DNA of 64,000 nucleotides, taken from UBA9647 sp049522195 (GTDB taxonomy: Bacteria > Bacteroidota > Ignavibacteria > UBA10030). Under the pieces are notes generated by a model. The model did no database searches and had not been told where the DNA came from. It saw only the letters and a list, made by a program, of their open reading frames with translations. The stretch covers positions 21,508-85,507 of the forward strand of contig JBEKOB010000005.1 in NCBI GenBank assembly GCA_049522195.1, given 5' to 3'. Shown here piece by piece: positions 1-7,786 of the stretch. A program made the translations under genes and the position numbers. The first letter of the stretch is position 1; each line of letters starts with the position of its first letter.

Positions 1-339
1 GCAGAGTTAGAAAGGGGTTGGGTTACCGAGAAAAAGCTCAAGCCGCTTCCACGGTTTCCGGGTGTGCGTCGTGACCTCGCTTTTGTTGTGAGTGCCGCCA
101 CGCAACATGAAACTGTGGTGTGGGCCATCAGGGAGGCTGGTGGAACCCTGCTCAGCAATCTGGTCCTGTTCGACTTGTATGTCGGAGATCAGGTTGGGGC
201 TGGAAACAAAAGCTTAGCATACTCGCTGGAGTTCCAGCCATTGGACCGCACGTTGACCGATCATGAAATCGATGCCGAGGTTGCTCGGATCGTACAGCAT
301 GTTGAGGCAACGTGTAACGCGAAGTTGCGTGCGATGTAA
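1..339 (+). CDS. pheT: Phenylalanyl-tRNA synthetase beta subunit, C-terminal fragment
   Basis: This is the last ~112 codons of the beta chain of phenylalanyl-tRNA synthetase, which charges tRNA-Phe as an alpha2beta2 enzyme in the cytoplasm. The frame is open from base 1, so the gene begins upstream of the window. The visible part is the C-terminal anticodon-binding FDX-ACB domain: it opens with the typical PRFPGVRRDLAFVV pattern and continues through the LFDLY and KSLAYSLEFQ segments to LTDHEID near the end. The stop is TAA at 337-339. The next gene starts about 40 bases downstream on the same strand, so pheT, the coiled-coil gene and zapA may be co-transcribed. The family assignment is firm. 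Confidence 0.95.
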   Translation, partial: AELERGWVTEKKLKPLPRFPGVRRDLAFVVSAATQHETVVWAIREAGGTLLSNLVLFDLYVGDQVGAGNKSLAYSLEFQPLDRTLTDHEIDAEVARIVQHVEATCNAKLRAM

Positions 340-381
340 CGTGCGCCCTGTGTGTTTCAGTAAACCTTGAGGAGAGCAGCT

Positions 382-723
382 TTGCCAGATCAGCAAATGG
401 AAGCTGAAGTCATAAGTGGCAAAGACATGAAGACGATCGAGACATCGCTCGAAGCCTTGTGGGATAAGGCGCGTCGGGTATCTGAAGTGCTCGTTCAACT
501 CAAAGAGTCGAACAGTGTGCTCCAGAAAAAAGTGGAAGATCTCGAGGCGGTCGAGCAGAATCTGAAACAGGAACTGGCCTCGAAAGACCGGGAACTGGAA
601 CGCTTGCGTCAGGATGCACTTCGACTACAATCCAATGGATCGAACATCCTCACGAAGGAAGAAAAGGAGGCACTGAAAGCAAGGATCAAGGACCTCATTA
701 GTAAGATCAATTCACACTTATAG
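382..723 (+). CDS. Small coiled-coil protein upstream of zapA
   Basis: This is a predicted cytoplasmic protein of 113 residues, almost entirely helical. Its middle (about residues 30-85) is a charged heptad-like coiled coil rich in Leu, Glu and Lys, with runs such as LQKKVEDLEAVEQNLKQEL. The C-terminal 25 residues are also helical and basic. There is no signal peptide. I chose the TTG start at 382 because GGAGAG lies at 371-376; an ATG at 397 and a TTG at 367 are alternatives. The position directly before zapA and the ZapB-like character suggest a cell-division partner, but ZapB-like proteins cannot be identified by sequence alone, so the function is inferred from context only. Confidence 0.65.
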   Translation: MPDQQMEAEVISGKDMKTIETSLEALWDKARRVSEVLVQLKESNSVLQKKVEDLEAVEQNLKQELASKDRELERLRQDALRLQSNGSNILTKEEKEALKARIKDLISKINSHL

Positions 724-807
724 TCCTCGTGTTCTTGTTTTGATCGTGGCCATGGCTAGATCTTGGGGGAATTCAATCGACATCAATGAACTGATGCGTG
801 CGAGTCT

Positions 808-1116
808 ATGAACGGAAAGAGCATAAAAGTAAAAATCTTCGGTTCAGAGTATCCTCTTCGCGGCGAGAATGAGGATTTCACCAAGAAGATCGCAGCCTAT
901 GTGGATACGATGATATCCACAATTCATGAGAAGATTCCAGAGCAGCCGCCGTTGACTGTTGCGGTGCTTTCTGCTCTGAATATTACTGAAGATCTGATGA
1001 AAGAACGAGAGCGAAGCCAGCAATCATTGACACACTTGGAGACGGAAATCATTAAGCTGTCGAATTACCTCGACAATTGCCTGGAGGTTGATACAACCGT
1101 ACCCAAGAGTGATTAG
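808..1116 (+). CDS. zapA: Cell division protein ZapA
   Basis: The 102-residue product matches ZapA, a cytoplasmic protein that crosslinks FtsZ filaments at the division ring. The N-terminal half holds the family pattern: a short beta segment with VKIFGSEYPLRG, then a helix with KKIAAYVDTMI, then VAVLSALNITEDL, the usual motif before the long C-terminal coiled-coil helix (about residues 65-95). The length is normal for the family. No strong ribosome binding site precedes the ATG at 808. The gene follows a small coiled-coil gene and precedes a structured RNA; in many bacteria zapA is also found next to the 6S RNA gene, which supports both calls. Confidence 0.9.
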   Translation: MNGKSIKVKIFGSEYPLRGENEDFTKKIAAYVDTMISTIHEKIPEQPPLTVAVLSALNITEDLMKERERSQQSLTHLETEIIKLSNYLDNCLEVDTTVPKSD

Positions 1117-1177
1117 CCTGATTCACTTTCGATTGTTCTTTCTCATCATCAGGGCGGTCGGTTACTGATACGAGTTT

Positions 1178-1423
1178 CCGCACCGTCAGCCGTGATCAAA
1201 ACTTATTAAAGAACCTGACAGTTACTTTAATAGGGAGCTTGACTCATAAGCGTGGAGCGCAGGCCACCTCTCTGCAGTAGGCGGAGATGCCAAGCGATGA
1301 CTTCCGACTTCGTCGGGACGAGCGGGTTAGTGGAAGTGTGAAATGCTTAGGCAGGCACCCACCGTGTTGAATGAGGTTCTTTCAATACACCTTGATCTTC
1401 GGCCGACGAGTGCGGTTTTTTTT
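1178..1423 (+). ncRNA. ssrS: Structured RNA, probable 6S RNA
   Basis: The 330-base gap between zapA and rny has no credible ORF but folds well. The ends pair over about 20 base pairs: CCGCAC (1178-1183) with GTGCGG (1410-1415), CGTC (1184-1187) with GACG (1405-1408), GCCG (1189-1192) with CGGC (1400-1403), and GATCAA (1194-1199) with TTGATC (1392-1397). A run of eight T follows at 1416-1423. Inside are a hairpin 1204-1232 (TATTAAAG with CTTTAATA), a hairpin with CCGAC-TTC-GTCGG, and a hairpin 1364-1390 (TTGAA with TTCAA) just after GGCACCCACC. The CACCCACC box followed by a small hairpin with GGTTC in its loop is what I know from the 3' part of 6S RNA, which binds RNA polymerase holoenzyme. 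The extra 5' hairpin is unusual. The RNA call is firmer than the 6S identity; no clear promoter was found. Confidence 0.62.
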
Positions 1424-1448
1424 GAGTGAGTGTTGATGGAGGAGTTTT

Positions 1449-3011
1449 ATGGAAATCTACATCCTTATACCAATGGTCGTTCTGATTTCCGGCCTGACGT
1501 TCTATGCAGGCTGGTATCTGAACACCCGTGCGGGTCAGAACAAGGTCACCAACGCTGAAGAACGCGCGAAACGCATCATTGAAGAAGCCGAAAAAGACGG
1601 AAACACGCTCAAGCGGGAGAAGCTGCTCGAGGCAAAGGACGAGTGGTACAAGCGGAAAAAGGAGTTCGAAAGCGAAGCGCAGTCCAAGAGAAACAAGCTC
1701 CAAGCCTTCGAAAAGCAACTGATTTCCCGTGAGGAGAATGTCGACCGAAAATTGGATCTGCTGAGCAAGAAAGAAGTGACTCTCCAGGGTCTTGAAAAGG
1801 AGCTTGGAGATAAACGCAAGCGGTTTGATGAGAAGGAGAAGGAACTTACAAGGCTCGTGGGAGAGGAAAACGCCAGGCTGGAGCGGATTTCGGGCATTAC
1901 ACGGGAGGAAGCAAAGAAACAGCTTGCTGATAACCTCATTGAGACCGTCAAATCCGAGTCGGCACAACTTATGAAGGAGCTCCGTGATAAGGCCAAAGAA
2001 GAGGCCAAGCGGGAAGCGCAAAAGCTCATTGTGCAAGCTATTCAGAGAACCGCTGCGGACCATACAGTCGAAACAACAGTGAGCGTTCTCAACCTTGAGA
2101 GCGATGAAATGAAGGGACGTATCATCGGTCGAGAGGGGCGGAACATACGAGCTTTTGAGGCCGCTACAGGCGTAGATGTTATAGTAGATGACACGCCTGA
2201 AGCTGTTATCCTGTCGGGATTTGACCCGTTTCGGCGAGAAGTTGCACGAGTATCTCTGGAACGGCTTATTGCCGATGGTCGTATCCACCCGGCGAGGATC
2301 GAAGAAGTTGTGGAAAAGGTGAAAAAAGAGCTGGAAGAGGAGACCATCCGGACTGGGGAAAACGCCCTTTTGGAGGTCGGATTGCATGGGGCTCACGCTG
2401 AGATCGTCAAGCACATCGGCCGGATGAAATACAGGTCAAGCTACGGCCAGAATCTGCTTCAACACAGCATCGAAGTATCTTTCCTGAGCGGCATTTTGGC
2501 CGCCGAGTTGAACCTTGATCCGATCCTTGCCAAGAGGGGAGGCTTGCTGCACGATATCGGAAAGACTATCGACAGGAGCGTGGAAGGACCTCATGCCCTC
2601 CTTGGATACGAACTCTGCAAGAAGTACAATGAACACCCTATCGTCTCTAATGCGGTTGGCTCTCACCATGAGGATATTCCGATGGAGCACCCAATTGCTG
2701 CTCTGGTCCAGGCTGCGGACGCAATCAGCGGGGCACGACCGGGAGCTCGTCGGGAATCTGTTGAAGGGTACGTAAAGAGGCTCGAGAAACTCGAATCGAT
2801 GGCGAAATCATTTAATGGCGTCGTGAACTCATATGCTATTCAAGCCGGGAGAGAAATTCGTGTCATCTGCAATCATGATCTCCTTGATGACGCGGCGGCA
2901 GATCAACTATCACATGAGATTGCCAACAAGATTCAACAGGAGATGGAATATCCGGGCCAGATCAAGGTGACTGTCATAAGGGAATTCCGCTCCGTAGCGT
3001 TTGCGAAGTAG
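1449..3011 (+). CDS. rny: Ribonuclease Y
   Basis: RNase Y is a membrane-anchored endoribonuclease that starts mRNA decay. The 520-residue product has the full family layout: one N-terminal membrane segment (about residues 3-22), a long charged coiled coil (30-200), a KH RNA-binding domain (about 208-275, with GRIIGREGRNIRAFE), and an HD phosphohydrolase domain with the metal-binding HDIGK at about residue 368 and SHHEDIP further on. The ATG at 1449 is preceded by a strong GGAGGAG at 1438-1444, which fixes the start. The gene follows the structured RNA and may be read from the same transcript or start after its T-run. Only 47 bases separate it from coaE. Confidence 0.96.
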   Translation: MEIYILIPMVVLISGLTFYAGWYLNTRAGQNKVTNAEERAKRIIEEAEKDGNTLKREKLLEAKDEWYKRKKEFESEAQSKRNKLQAFEKQLISREENVDRKLDLLSKKEVTLQGLEKELGDKRKRFDEKEKELTRLVGEENARLERISGITREEAKKQLADNLIETVKSESAQLMKELRDKAKEEAKREAQKLIVQAIQRTAADHTVETTVSVLNLESDEMKGRIIGREGRNIRAFEAATGVDVIVDDTPEAVILSGFDPFRREVARVSLERLIADGRIHPARIEEVVEKVKKELEEETIRTGENALLEVGLHGAHAEIVKHIGRMKYRSSYGQNLLQHSIEVSFLSGILAAELNLDPILAKRGGLLHDIGKTIDRSVEGPHALLGYELCKKYNEHPIVSNAVGSHHEDIPMEHPIAALVQAADAISGARPGARRESVEGYVKRLEKLESMAKSFNGVVNSYAIQAGREIRVICNHDLLDDAAADQLSHEIANKIQQEMEYPGQIKVTVIREFRSVAFAK

Positions 3012-3058
3012 CAATTGGCTTCAGCAAGCTTCAATGAACCTGATCTACTGGGGCTTCT

Positions 3059-3679
3059 TTGGTGGCTTATATCCTTCGAATTGGTGTAACCGGCGGAATC
3101 GGAAGCGGGAAATCGCTCGTCTGCTCTATATTTTCCAACCTGGGCGTGCCTGTTCTCTCTGCCGATGACATTGCAAAGGAACTGATGAGAGATGATGGTT
3201 CGCTGAGCCGGGCGCTCATTTCGTTGCTTGGGCCGTCTACTTACCTCGCCGACGGTGACCTTGATCGTCAGTACGTTGCCTCGAAAATCTTCTCGAGCTC
3301 TGGTTTGGGCCGAAAGGTGAACGCCCTTGTGCATCCTCGGGTTGAGGCCGAAATCGGGAAGCGGTTCGTGAAGTTGGAGAAGGCTGGAAATCGCCTGGGA
3401 ATTGTCGAGGCAGCATTGATCTACGAGGCGGGATTTGAAAAGGAACTAGACTACGTCATAGTCGTCGATTCTCCTGAGGCCGATCGGATCCAGCGCGTCG
3501 TGGATCGTGACAAGGTTTCAGCGGACGATGTCCGCAAAAGGATTCAGTCTCAACAGTCGCCGGGTTCGAAGCTCGGAAAAGCTGACTACATTATTCGAAA
3601 TACAGGATCGATCCAGGAACTCGAAGCGTCGGTCCGATTCCTTTTTTCTATCTTACAAAACATCGTAGGGAAACAATGA
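3059..3679 (+). CDS. coaE: Dephospho-CoA kinase
   Basis: The enzyme phosphorylates the 3'-OH of dephospho-CoA, the last step of coenzyme A synthesis. The 206-residue product starts with the family P-loop GVTGGIGSGKS (about residues 9-19), followed by SADDIAKELM and later HPRVEAEI and the LIYEAGFEKELDYVIVV segment. The C-terminal lid region (RVVDRDKVSADDVRKRIQSQ) is complete. I kept the TTG at 3059; a GTG directly after it (3062) is equally possible, and no ATG is available without losing the P-loop strand. The stop TGA overlaps the ATG of the next gene (ATGA), so the two genes are translationally coupled. Confidence 0.93.
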   Translation: MVAYILRIGVTGGIGSGKSLVCSIFSNLGVPVLSADDIAKELMRDDGSLSRALISLLGPSTYLADGDLDRQYVASKIFSSSGLGRKVNALVHPRVEAEIGKRFVKLEKAGNRLGIVEAALIYEAGFEKELDYVIVVDSPEADRIQRVVDRDKVSADDVRKRIQSQQSPGSKLGKADYIIRNTGSIQELEASVRFLFSILQNIVGKQ

Positions 3680-4875
3680 GCGACGAATCAAACCTCTTTC
3701 AAAAAGAAGACAAATACTTTTTCCACACTTACAAACGATTGGCCCTCGATATCGAGCGTGGAGATGGAGTGTATCTCTATGCCAGAGACGGCAAGCGTTA
3801 CCTGGATTTCTTCGGCGGCCTGGCAGTCAACGCTCTTGGTTACAATCATCCACGCGTGAACAAAGCGATCATTGAACAAGTCAACAAGTACATACACCTC
3901 TCGAACTACTATGTTCAGGAACCGCAGGTAAAGCTTGCAGAGAGACTCATTCTTGCGTCCGGGTTCAAGCGTGTTTTCTTCGGCAACAGCGGGACGGAGG
4001 CTGTTGAAGGAGCTATCAAGGTCGCACGCAAATGGGGAAAGGCAAACGGGAAGACACACCTGATCGGCCTGACAAACTCGTTTCACGGCAGGACGATGGG
4101 AGCGTTGTCACTTACTGAGCGTCAGAAATACCGAGAAGGTTACGAACCATTTCTTCCGAATGTTTGCCATGTCGGTTTCAACGACGTCGCTCAGCTCAGG
4201 GAGACAGTCAACGAACAAACCCTAGGCGTGATCCTGGAGTTTATCCAGGGAGAAGGCGGGATCTTTGTTGTGAGCCCCGAGTTTGCATCTACGTTGAACG
4301 AGCTAAGGCAGAAATACGGATTCCTGATCATCGCCGACGAGATTCAAAGCGGAATGGGCCGCACAGGGAAGTTCTTTGCATTCGGGCACTTCGGCGTGAG
4401 GCCCGACATCGTCGTCATCGCAAAAGCGATCGGCGGCGGGTTGCCCCTCGGAGCATTCCTCGGTGACGACCGTGTTGCCGATGTTCTCACGTACGGTGCG
4501 CACGGCACAACATTCGGAGGAAACCCTGTCGCTTGCTCCGCAGGTATTGCCGTCCTCGAAGAGGTTCTCGACAAGGGGCTCATGGAAAAAGCAGGCGAGC
4601 TAGGTGAGTACCTCAAGAAAAAGTTCTCGGAGCTGCAAGTGAAATTCCCGACGCTTGTGAAGGAAGTGCGCGGTCTTGGCTGCATGCTCGGGGTGGAGCT
4701 CACACAAGATGGCCAACCCGTGGTTGATGCCTTGCAGGAGCGGGGCATACTGGTCAACTGCACGCATCAAACGGTGTTGCGATTTCTACCGCCATATATT
4801 GTAACGCAGCAGCATTGTGACACGCTCCTTGACGAGTTCAGCGACGTCCTGAAGGGACTTCAGAAAAAGGCCTGA
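3676..4875 (+). CDS. Class III aminotransferase, acetylornithine aminotransferase-like
   Basis: This is a PLP enzyme of the fold type I, class III aminotransferases (399 residues, normal length). Visible signatures are FFGNSGTEAVEGAIKVARK (phosphate-binding region), SFHGRTMGAL, the aspartate in IIADEIQSGMGRTG that contacts the pyridine nitrogen, and AKAIGGGLPLGAF with the Schiff-base lysine. The closest named relatives by pattern are acetylornithine and ornithine aminotransferases, but other members act on 4-aminobutyrate or similar amino donors, and no arginine genes are nearby to settle the substrate. It overlaps coaE by four bases. The role is cytoplasmic amino-group transfer, with 2-oxoglutarate as the usual partner. 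Confidence 0.85.
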   Translation: MSDESNLFQKEDKYFFHTYKRLALDIERGDGVYLYARDGKRYLDFFGGLAVNALGYNHPRVNKAIIEQVNKYIHLSNYYVQEPQVKLAERLILASGFKRVFFGNSGTEAVEGAIKVARKWGKANGKTHLIGLTNSFHGRTMGALSLTERQKYREGYEPFLPNVCHVGFNDVAQLRETVNEQTLGVILEFIQGEGGIFVVSPEFASTLNELRQKYGFLIIADEIQSGMGRTGKFFAFGHFGVRPDIVVIAKAIGGGLPLGAFLGDDRVADVLTYGAHGTTFGGNPVACSAGIAVLEEVLDKGLMEKAGELGEYLKKKFSELQVKFPTLVKEVRGLGCMLGVELTQDGQPVVDALQERGILVNCTHQTVLRFLPPYIVTQQHCDTLLDEFSDVLKGLQKKA

Positions 4876-4912
4876 GGCGGATGTCAATTCACTTTTCGCA
4901 CGAGTATTCGTT

Positions 4913-5572
4913 ATGAAGATTACACTGCTGATTCTCGCTTGTTGCATCGCCCTGGGGCTTGGCGCTACAGCGCAAGCCCAACAGCCCATGGCGGTTGGTG
5001 TCGCGGTGGGCGCGAACTACAATATGCACAGCGGGGCCGATCTTCCGGCGTCGGTGACTGGAGTCGGTGTCATTATCGGTGGGCAAGCTGACATTTCATT
5101 CAGCAAGTGGGCAAGTGTTCTCACGACGATCTCGTTCGACAACAGGAACGGGAAATACTCCACGTCGGGTACTGAGTCTGGGTATGATTACTATGAAGAT
5201 GTAGCCGTTACGGTGGCGTACCTCTCAATCGAACCTCTGTTCAAATATGTCATTCCCGATCGGCCGTGGTACGTTGTGACTGGCCCATGTGTGGGTTTTC
5301 CTGTGCAGGGGAAATCTGAGACCATCGTTACGACGCCCGGATTCGCCGTTGACGGCTTTGAATCAACTACCATCAATACGACGATCCAGGATCTGAAACC
5401 CAGAGTTGAATGGAAGATCGGCGGCGGATATTTTATCCCCATTGACAAGAAAACCGTGATCATGATGCGGTTGACGTATGCCCGCGGCTTCACTGAGGTT
5501 CAGAAGGGAATGGACTGGCACGTGAACTCGATTTCGTTTCTTGCGAGTATTGACTTCACACTCGGACGCTAG
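4913..5572 (+). CDS. Outer-membrane beta-barrel protein
   Basis: The 219-residue product begins with a clear Sec signal peptide (MKITLLILACCIALGLGATA, cleavage probably after AQA). The rest alternates short hydrophobic and polar stretches and is rich in Gly, Tyr and aromatic residues, as in the small outer-membrane barrels common in Bacteroidetes and Chlorobi (the porin-family OMP_b-brl type). The final residues (VNSISFLASIDFTLGR) look like a last barrel strand. A role as a small porin or envelope protein is likely; the substrate cannot be told. It stands alone between an aminotransferase and purF and is followed by a strong terminator, so it ends the upstream transcription unit. Confidence 0.72.
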   Translation: MKITLLILACCIALGLGATAQAQQPMAVGVAVGANYNMHSGADLPASVTGVGVIIGGQADISFSKWASVLTTISFDNRNGKYSTSGTESGYDYYEDVAVTVAYLSIEPLFKYVIPDRPWYVVTGPCVGFPVQGKSETIVTTPGFAVDGFESTTINTTIQDLKPRVEWKIGGGYFIPIDKKTVIMMRLTYARGFTEVQKGMDWHVNSISFLASIDFTLGR

Positions 5573-5642
5573 CAGATCACCGCATCATGGGTGGGGACCG
5601 AAACTGAGTTGGTGCCAGGAGAGTTGCTCTTCCTCTTTCGTT

Positions 5643-5679
5643 GACCTGACGCACGCAGCAATGTGTCAGGTCGTTTTTT
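5643..5679 (+). terminator. Rho-independent terminator after the beta-barrel gene
   Basis: An 11-pair stem is formed by GACCTGACGCA (5643-5653) and TGTGTCAGGTC (5662-5672) with one G-U pair, followed after one G by six T. It separates the upstream unit from the purF promoter. Confidence 0.9.
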
Positions 5680-5697
5680 ATCCAGCTGTATCCATCC

Positions 5698-5726
5698 TTG
5701 TTTAGAGCTCATTTTTTCCTTACTTT
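5698..5726 (+). promoter_or_regulatory. Sigma-70 type promoter of purF
   Basis: TTGTTT (5698-5703) and TACTTT (5721-5726) are separated by exactly 17 bases. The expected start of transcription, about seven bases after the -10 box, falls on or next to the purF ATG at 5733, so the mRNA would have little or no leader. The same bases could be read as a TTG-N20-TACTTTTG Bacteroidetes promoter, which predicts a similar start. Confidence 0.6.
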
Positions 5727-5732
5727 TGAGCC

Positions 5733-7226
5733 ATGACTGAGCACGATCGCCTCGAAGGGAAACCCCGCTGCCATTGCGGCATTTTCGGAATCTTCAACCA
5801 CCCGGAAGCCGCTGTCATGACCTACTACGGACTGCACGCCCTTCAGCATCGAGGCCAGGAAGCGACCGGTATCGTTACAAGCGACTTCGACCTGATCAAG
5901 CGCAAGCCGAGATTCTATACGCACAAAGGGGTTGGCTTGGTCGCCGAAGTCTACAAAGATCGAGAAATCCTCAAAGAAGAGCTCAGAGGCCGGGCTGCTA
6001 TCGGTCACAATCGCTACTCCACGACCGGAGCATCGGAGAACAAGTTCAACATTCAGCCCCTTGTTGTGAACTATCGCGGGGGTAACCTCGCCCTCGGGCA
6101 CAATGGCAACCTGACGAATTTCAATTCCCTGCGTGACAAACTCCAGGCAGAAGGAACAATCTTTCAGTCAACCTCCGACAGCGAGATCATCCTTCATCTC
6201 ACCGCGCACAGCAGGCAGGAAAACCAGATTCAGCAGATCAAGGAAGCCCTCGAAACTGTCGAGGGGGCGTACTCGCTTGTGATGCTGACGGACACCAGCC
6301 TCATAGCTGCCCGTGATCCGCACGGATTCAGGCCGCTTGCTCTCGGCAGATTGGGAGACTCGTTCGTCGTTGCTTCGGAAACCTGTGCGTTTGACATCAT
6401 CGGTGCAGAATACATTGGCGATGTGGAACCGGGGGAAATTCTGGTCATCGATCAGGAGGGAATCGAGAGCGGTACGCTGAAGTCGTACCACGTCTCGAAG
6501 CCTCCACAGCCGCATCACTGTATCTTCGAGTACATCTACTTCTCGCGACCGGACAGCAAGATCTTTGGAGAAAACGTCGACAAGGTCCGTCGCAAGCTGG
6601 GGAAACTGCTTGCTCAGCAGTCTCCGGTAAAGCCGGACAACGACGAAGATCGCGTTATTGTCATCAGCGTGCCCGATTCGAGCAATACTGCCACGCTCGG
6701 CTTCGTGAGAGAAGCGAACAAGATTGGTGACGACGTGAAGCTTGAAATCGGACTGATTCGCAGCCACTACGTTGGGCGTACATTTATCATGCCCGACCAG
6801 GAAGGGCGGGAGTTCAAGGTCAAGACGAAGTTCAACACCGTGAAGGGAGTGATCAAGGGGCGCAAAGTTGTCATCGTCGACGACTCGATTGTTCGGGGCA
6901 CGACCTCGAAGCAGCTCGTACGCATGATACGGGAGGCGGAGCCGAAGGAAATTCACTTCCGGGTGACCTCTCCGCCGATCAAGTATCCATGTCACTACGG
7001 AATGGATTTCCCGAGCAAAGCCGAACTCATAGCGAATCGATGTGAAAGCGATGTCGAAAAGATCAGGGAGGAGCTTGGCGTCGACTCGCTTGCATACCTG
7101 TCGATGGAAAACCTCCTCGATGCTGCCCCGCACGAGAATGGGGCGCACTACTGCACCGCCTGTTTCAGCGGTGTCTATCCCGTTCCTATGGATCGTGAAA
7201 CGACAAAGGACGTCAACGACGCCTGA
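5733..7226 (+). CDS. purF: Amidophosphoribosyltransferase
   Basis: PurF makes 5-phosphoribosylamine from PRPP and glutamine, the first committed step of purine synthesis, in the cytoplasm. The 497-residue protein starts with a short propeptide and then CGIFG, whose cysteine (residue 15) becomes the N-terminal nucleophile of the glutaminase domain after cleavage. The C-terminal half has the PRPP loop VVIVDDSIVRGTTS. Cysteines in HHCIFEY, YPCHYGM and HYCTACFSG match the four ligands of the Fe-S cluster in the Bacillus-type enzyme, so this is the Fe-S class that is made as a proenzyme. The stop TGA overlaps the ATG of pgsA by one base. Upstream are a terminator and a promoter that appears almost leaderless. 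Confidence 0.97.
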   Translation: MTEHDRLEGKPRCHCGIFGIFNHPEAAVMTYYGLHALQHRGQEATGIVTSDFDLIKRKPRFYTHKGVGLVAEVYKDREILKEELRGRAAIGHNRYSTTGASENKFNIQPLVVNYRGGNLALGHNGNLTNFNSLRDKLQAEGTIFQSTSDSEIILHLTAHSRQENQIQQIKEALETVEGAYSLVMLTDTSLIAARDPHGFRPLALGRLGDSFVVASETCAFDIIGAEYIGDVEPGEILVIDQEGIESGTLKSYHVSKPPQPHHCIFEYIYFSRPDSKIFGENVDKVRRKLGKLLAQQSPVKPDNDEDRVIVISVPDSSNTATLGFVREANKIGDDVKLEIGLIRSHYVGRTFIMPDQEGREFKVKTKFNTVKGVIKGRKVVIVDDSIVRGTTSKQLVRMIREAEPKEIHFRVTSPPIKYPCHYGMDFPSKAELIANRCESDVEKIREELGVDSLAYLSMENLLDAAPHENGAHYCTACFSGVYPVPMDRETTKDVNDA

Positions 7227-7786
7227 TGCTGCAACGAATCTGGACAATCTCCACCCTTTTGAGCTTTAGCCGGATCTTCCTCCTCGCCCCTCTCGCGTAT
7301 TTTTTGTTTTCTGCTGTGCCGCACAACCGCGAGTGGGCTGCCGGGGTATTGGTGCTGGCTGGTATTACAGATTTTCTGGACGGCTATCTTGCCAGGTTGC
7401 TCCATCAGGTGACGGACTTCGGCAAGATCATTGACCCGATTGCCGACAAGATCGCGGCTGGCGGAGGGTCGATCATGCTTGTTTGGGTCGGGGCGATGCC
7501 GCTTTGGTTTGTTATTGTCATCGTCGTCCGCGATCTCCTCATCCTCTTCGGAGGAATCTACATCAAGTCGAAGAAGAACATCATCACACAGTCGAATTGG
7601 CCGGGCAAGTTTGCAGTCACCTCCATAGCTCTGGTCATGCTGCTCTCGGCTCTTGCCGTCCCATCGCTGGAAGGGTTCAGACAGGTCGCGATCTGGGTCA
7701 GCGTCTTCCTGATGGCGTTCTCGTTTGTCCTGTATGTGCAGCGGTTATTTGTCGGAAGTCTCTTTGCGAAGAAAGGTGTGAGTTGA
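7226..7786 (+). CDS. pgsA: CDP-diacylglycerol-glycerol-3-phosphate 3-phosphatidyltransferase
   Basis: This inner-membrane enzyme makes phosphatidylglycerol phosphate from CDP-diacylglycerol and glycerol 3-phosphate. The 186-residue protein has several membrane segments and a complete CDP-alcohol phosphotransferase motif: D49, D52-G53, A56-R57, G66, D70 and D74 in the spacing DxxDGxxARx8GxxxDxxxD. The family also contains phosphatidylserine and cardiolipin synthases; the length and sequence around the motif favour PgsA. It sits between purF and ftsY, overlapping both by one base (TGATG), which indicates one operon. Confidence 0.9.
   Translation: MLQRIWTISTLLSFSRIFLLAPLAYFLFSAVPHNREWAAGVLVLAGITDFLDGYLARLLHQVTDFGKIIDPIADKIAAGGGSIMLVWVGAMPLWFVIVIVVRDLLILFGGIYIKSKKNIITQSNWPGKFAVTSIALVMLLSALAVPSLEGFRQVAIWVSVFLMAFSFVLYVQRLFVGSLFAKKGVS

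Noticed and set aside
1347..2414. Open frame of 355 codons on the minus strand over rny
   Set aside because: It is the mirror of the coiled-coil and KH region of RNase Y, rich in Leu and Phe without domain logic, and has no start signal.
5720..5728. Bacteroidetes-type -7 box (TACTTTTG) as evidence for that phylum's sigma factor
   Set aside because: The same bases fit an ordinary -10 box, and several other promoters here (24206, 34474, 23699) follow TTGACA-N17-TATATT, so the ordinary type is the better general reading.
6168..7247. Open frame of 359 codons on the minus strand over purF
   Set aside because: It lies entirely opposite purF, which has complete motifs; the predicted product resembles no family and is rich in Arg and His.
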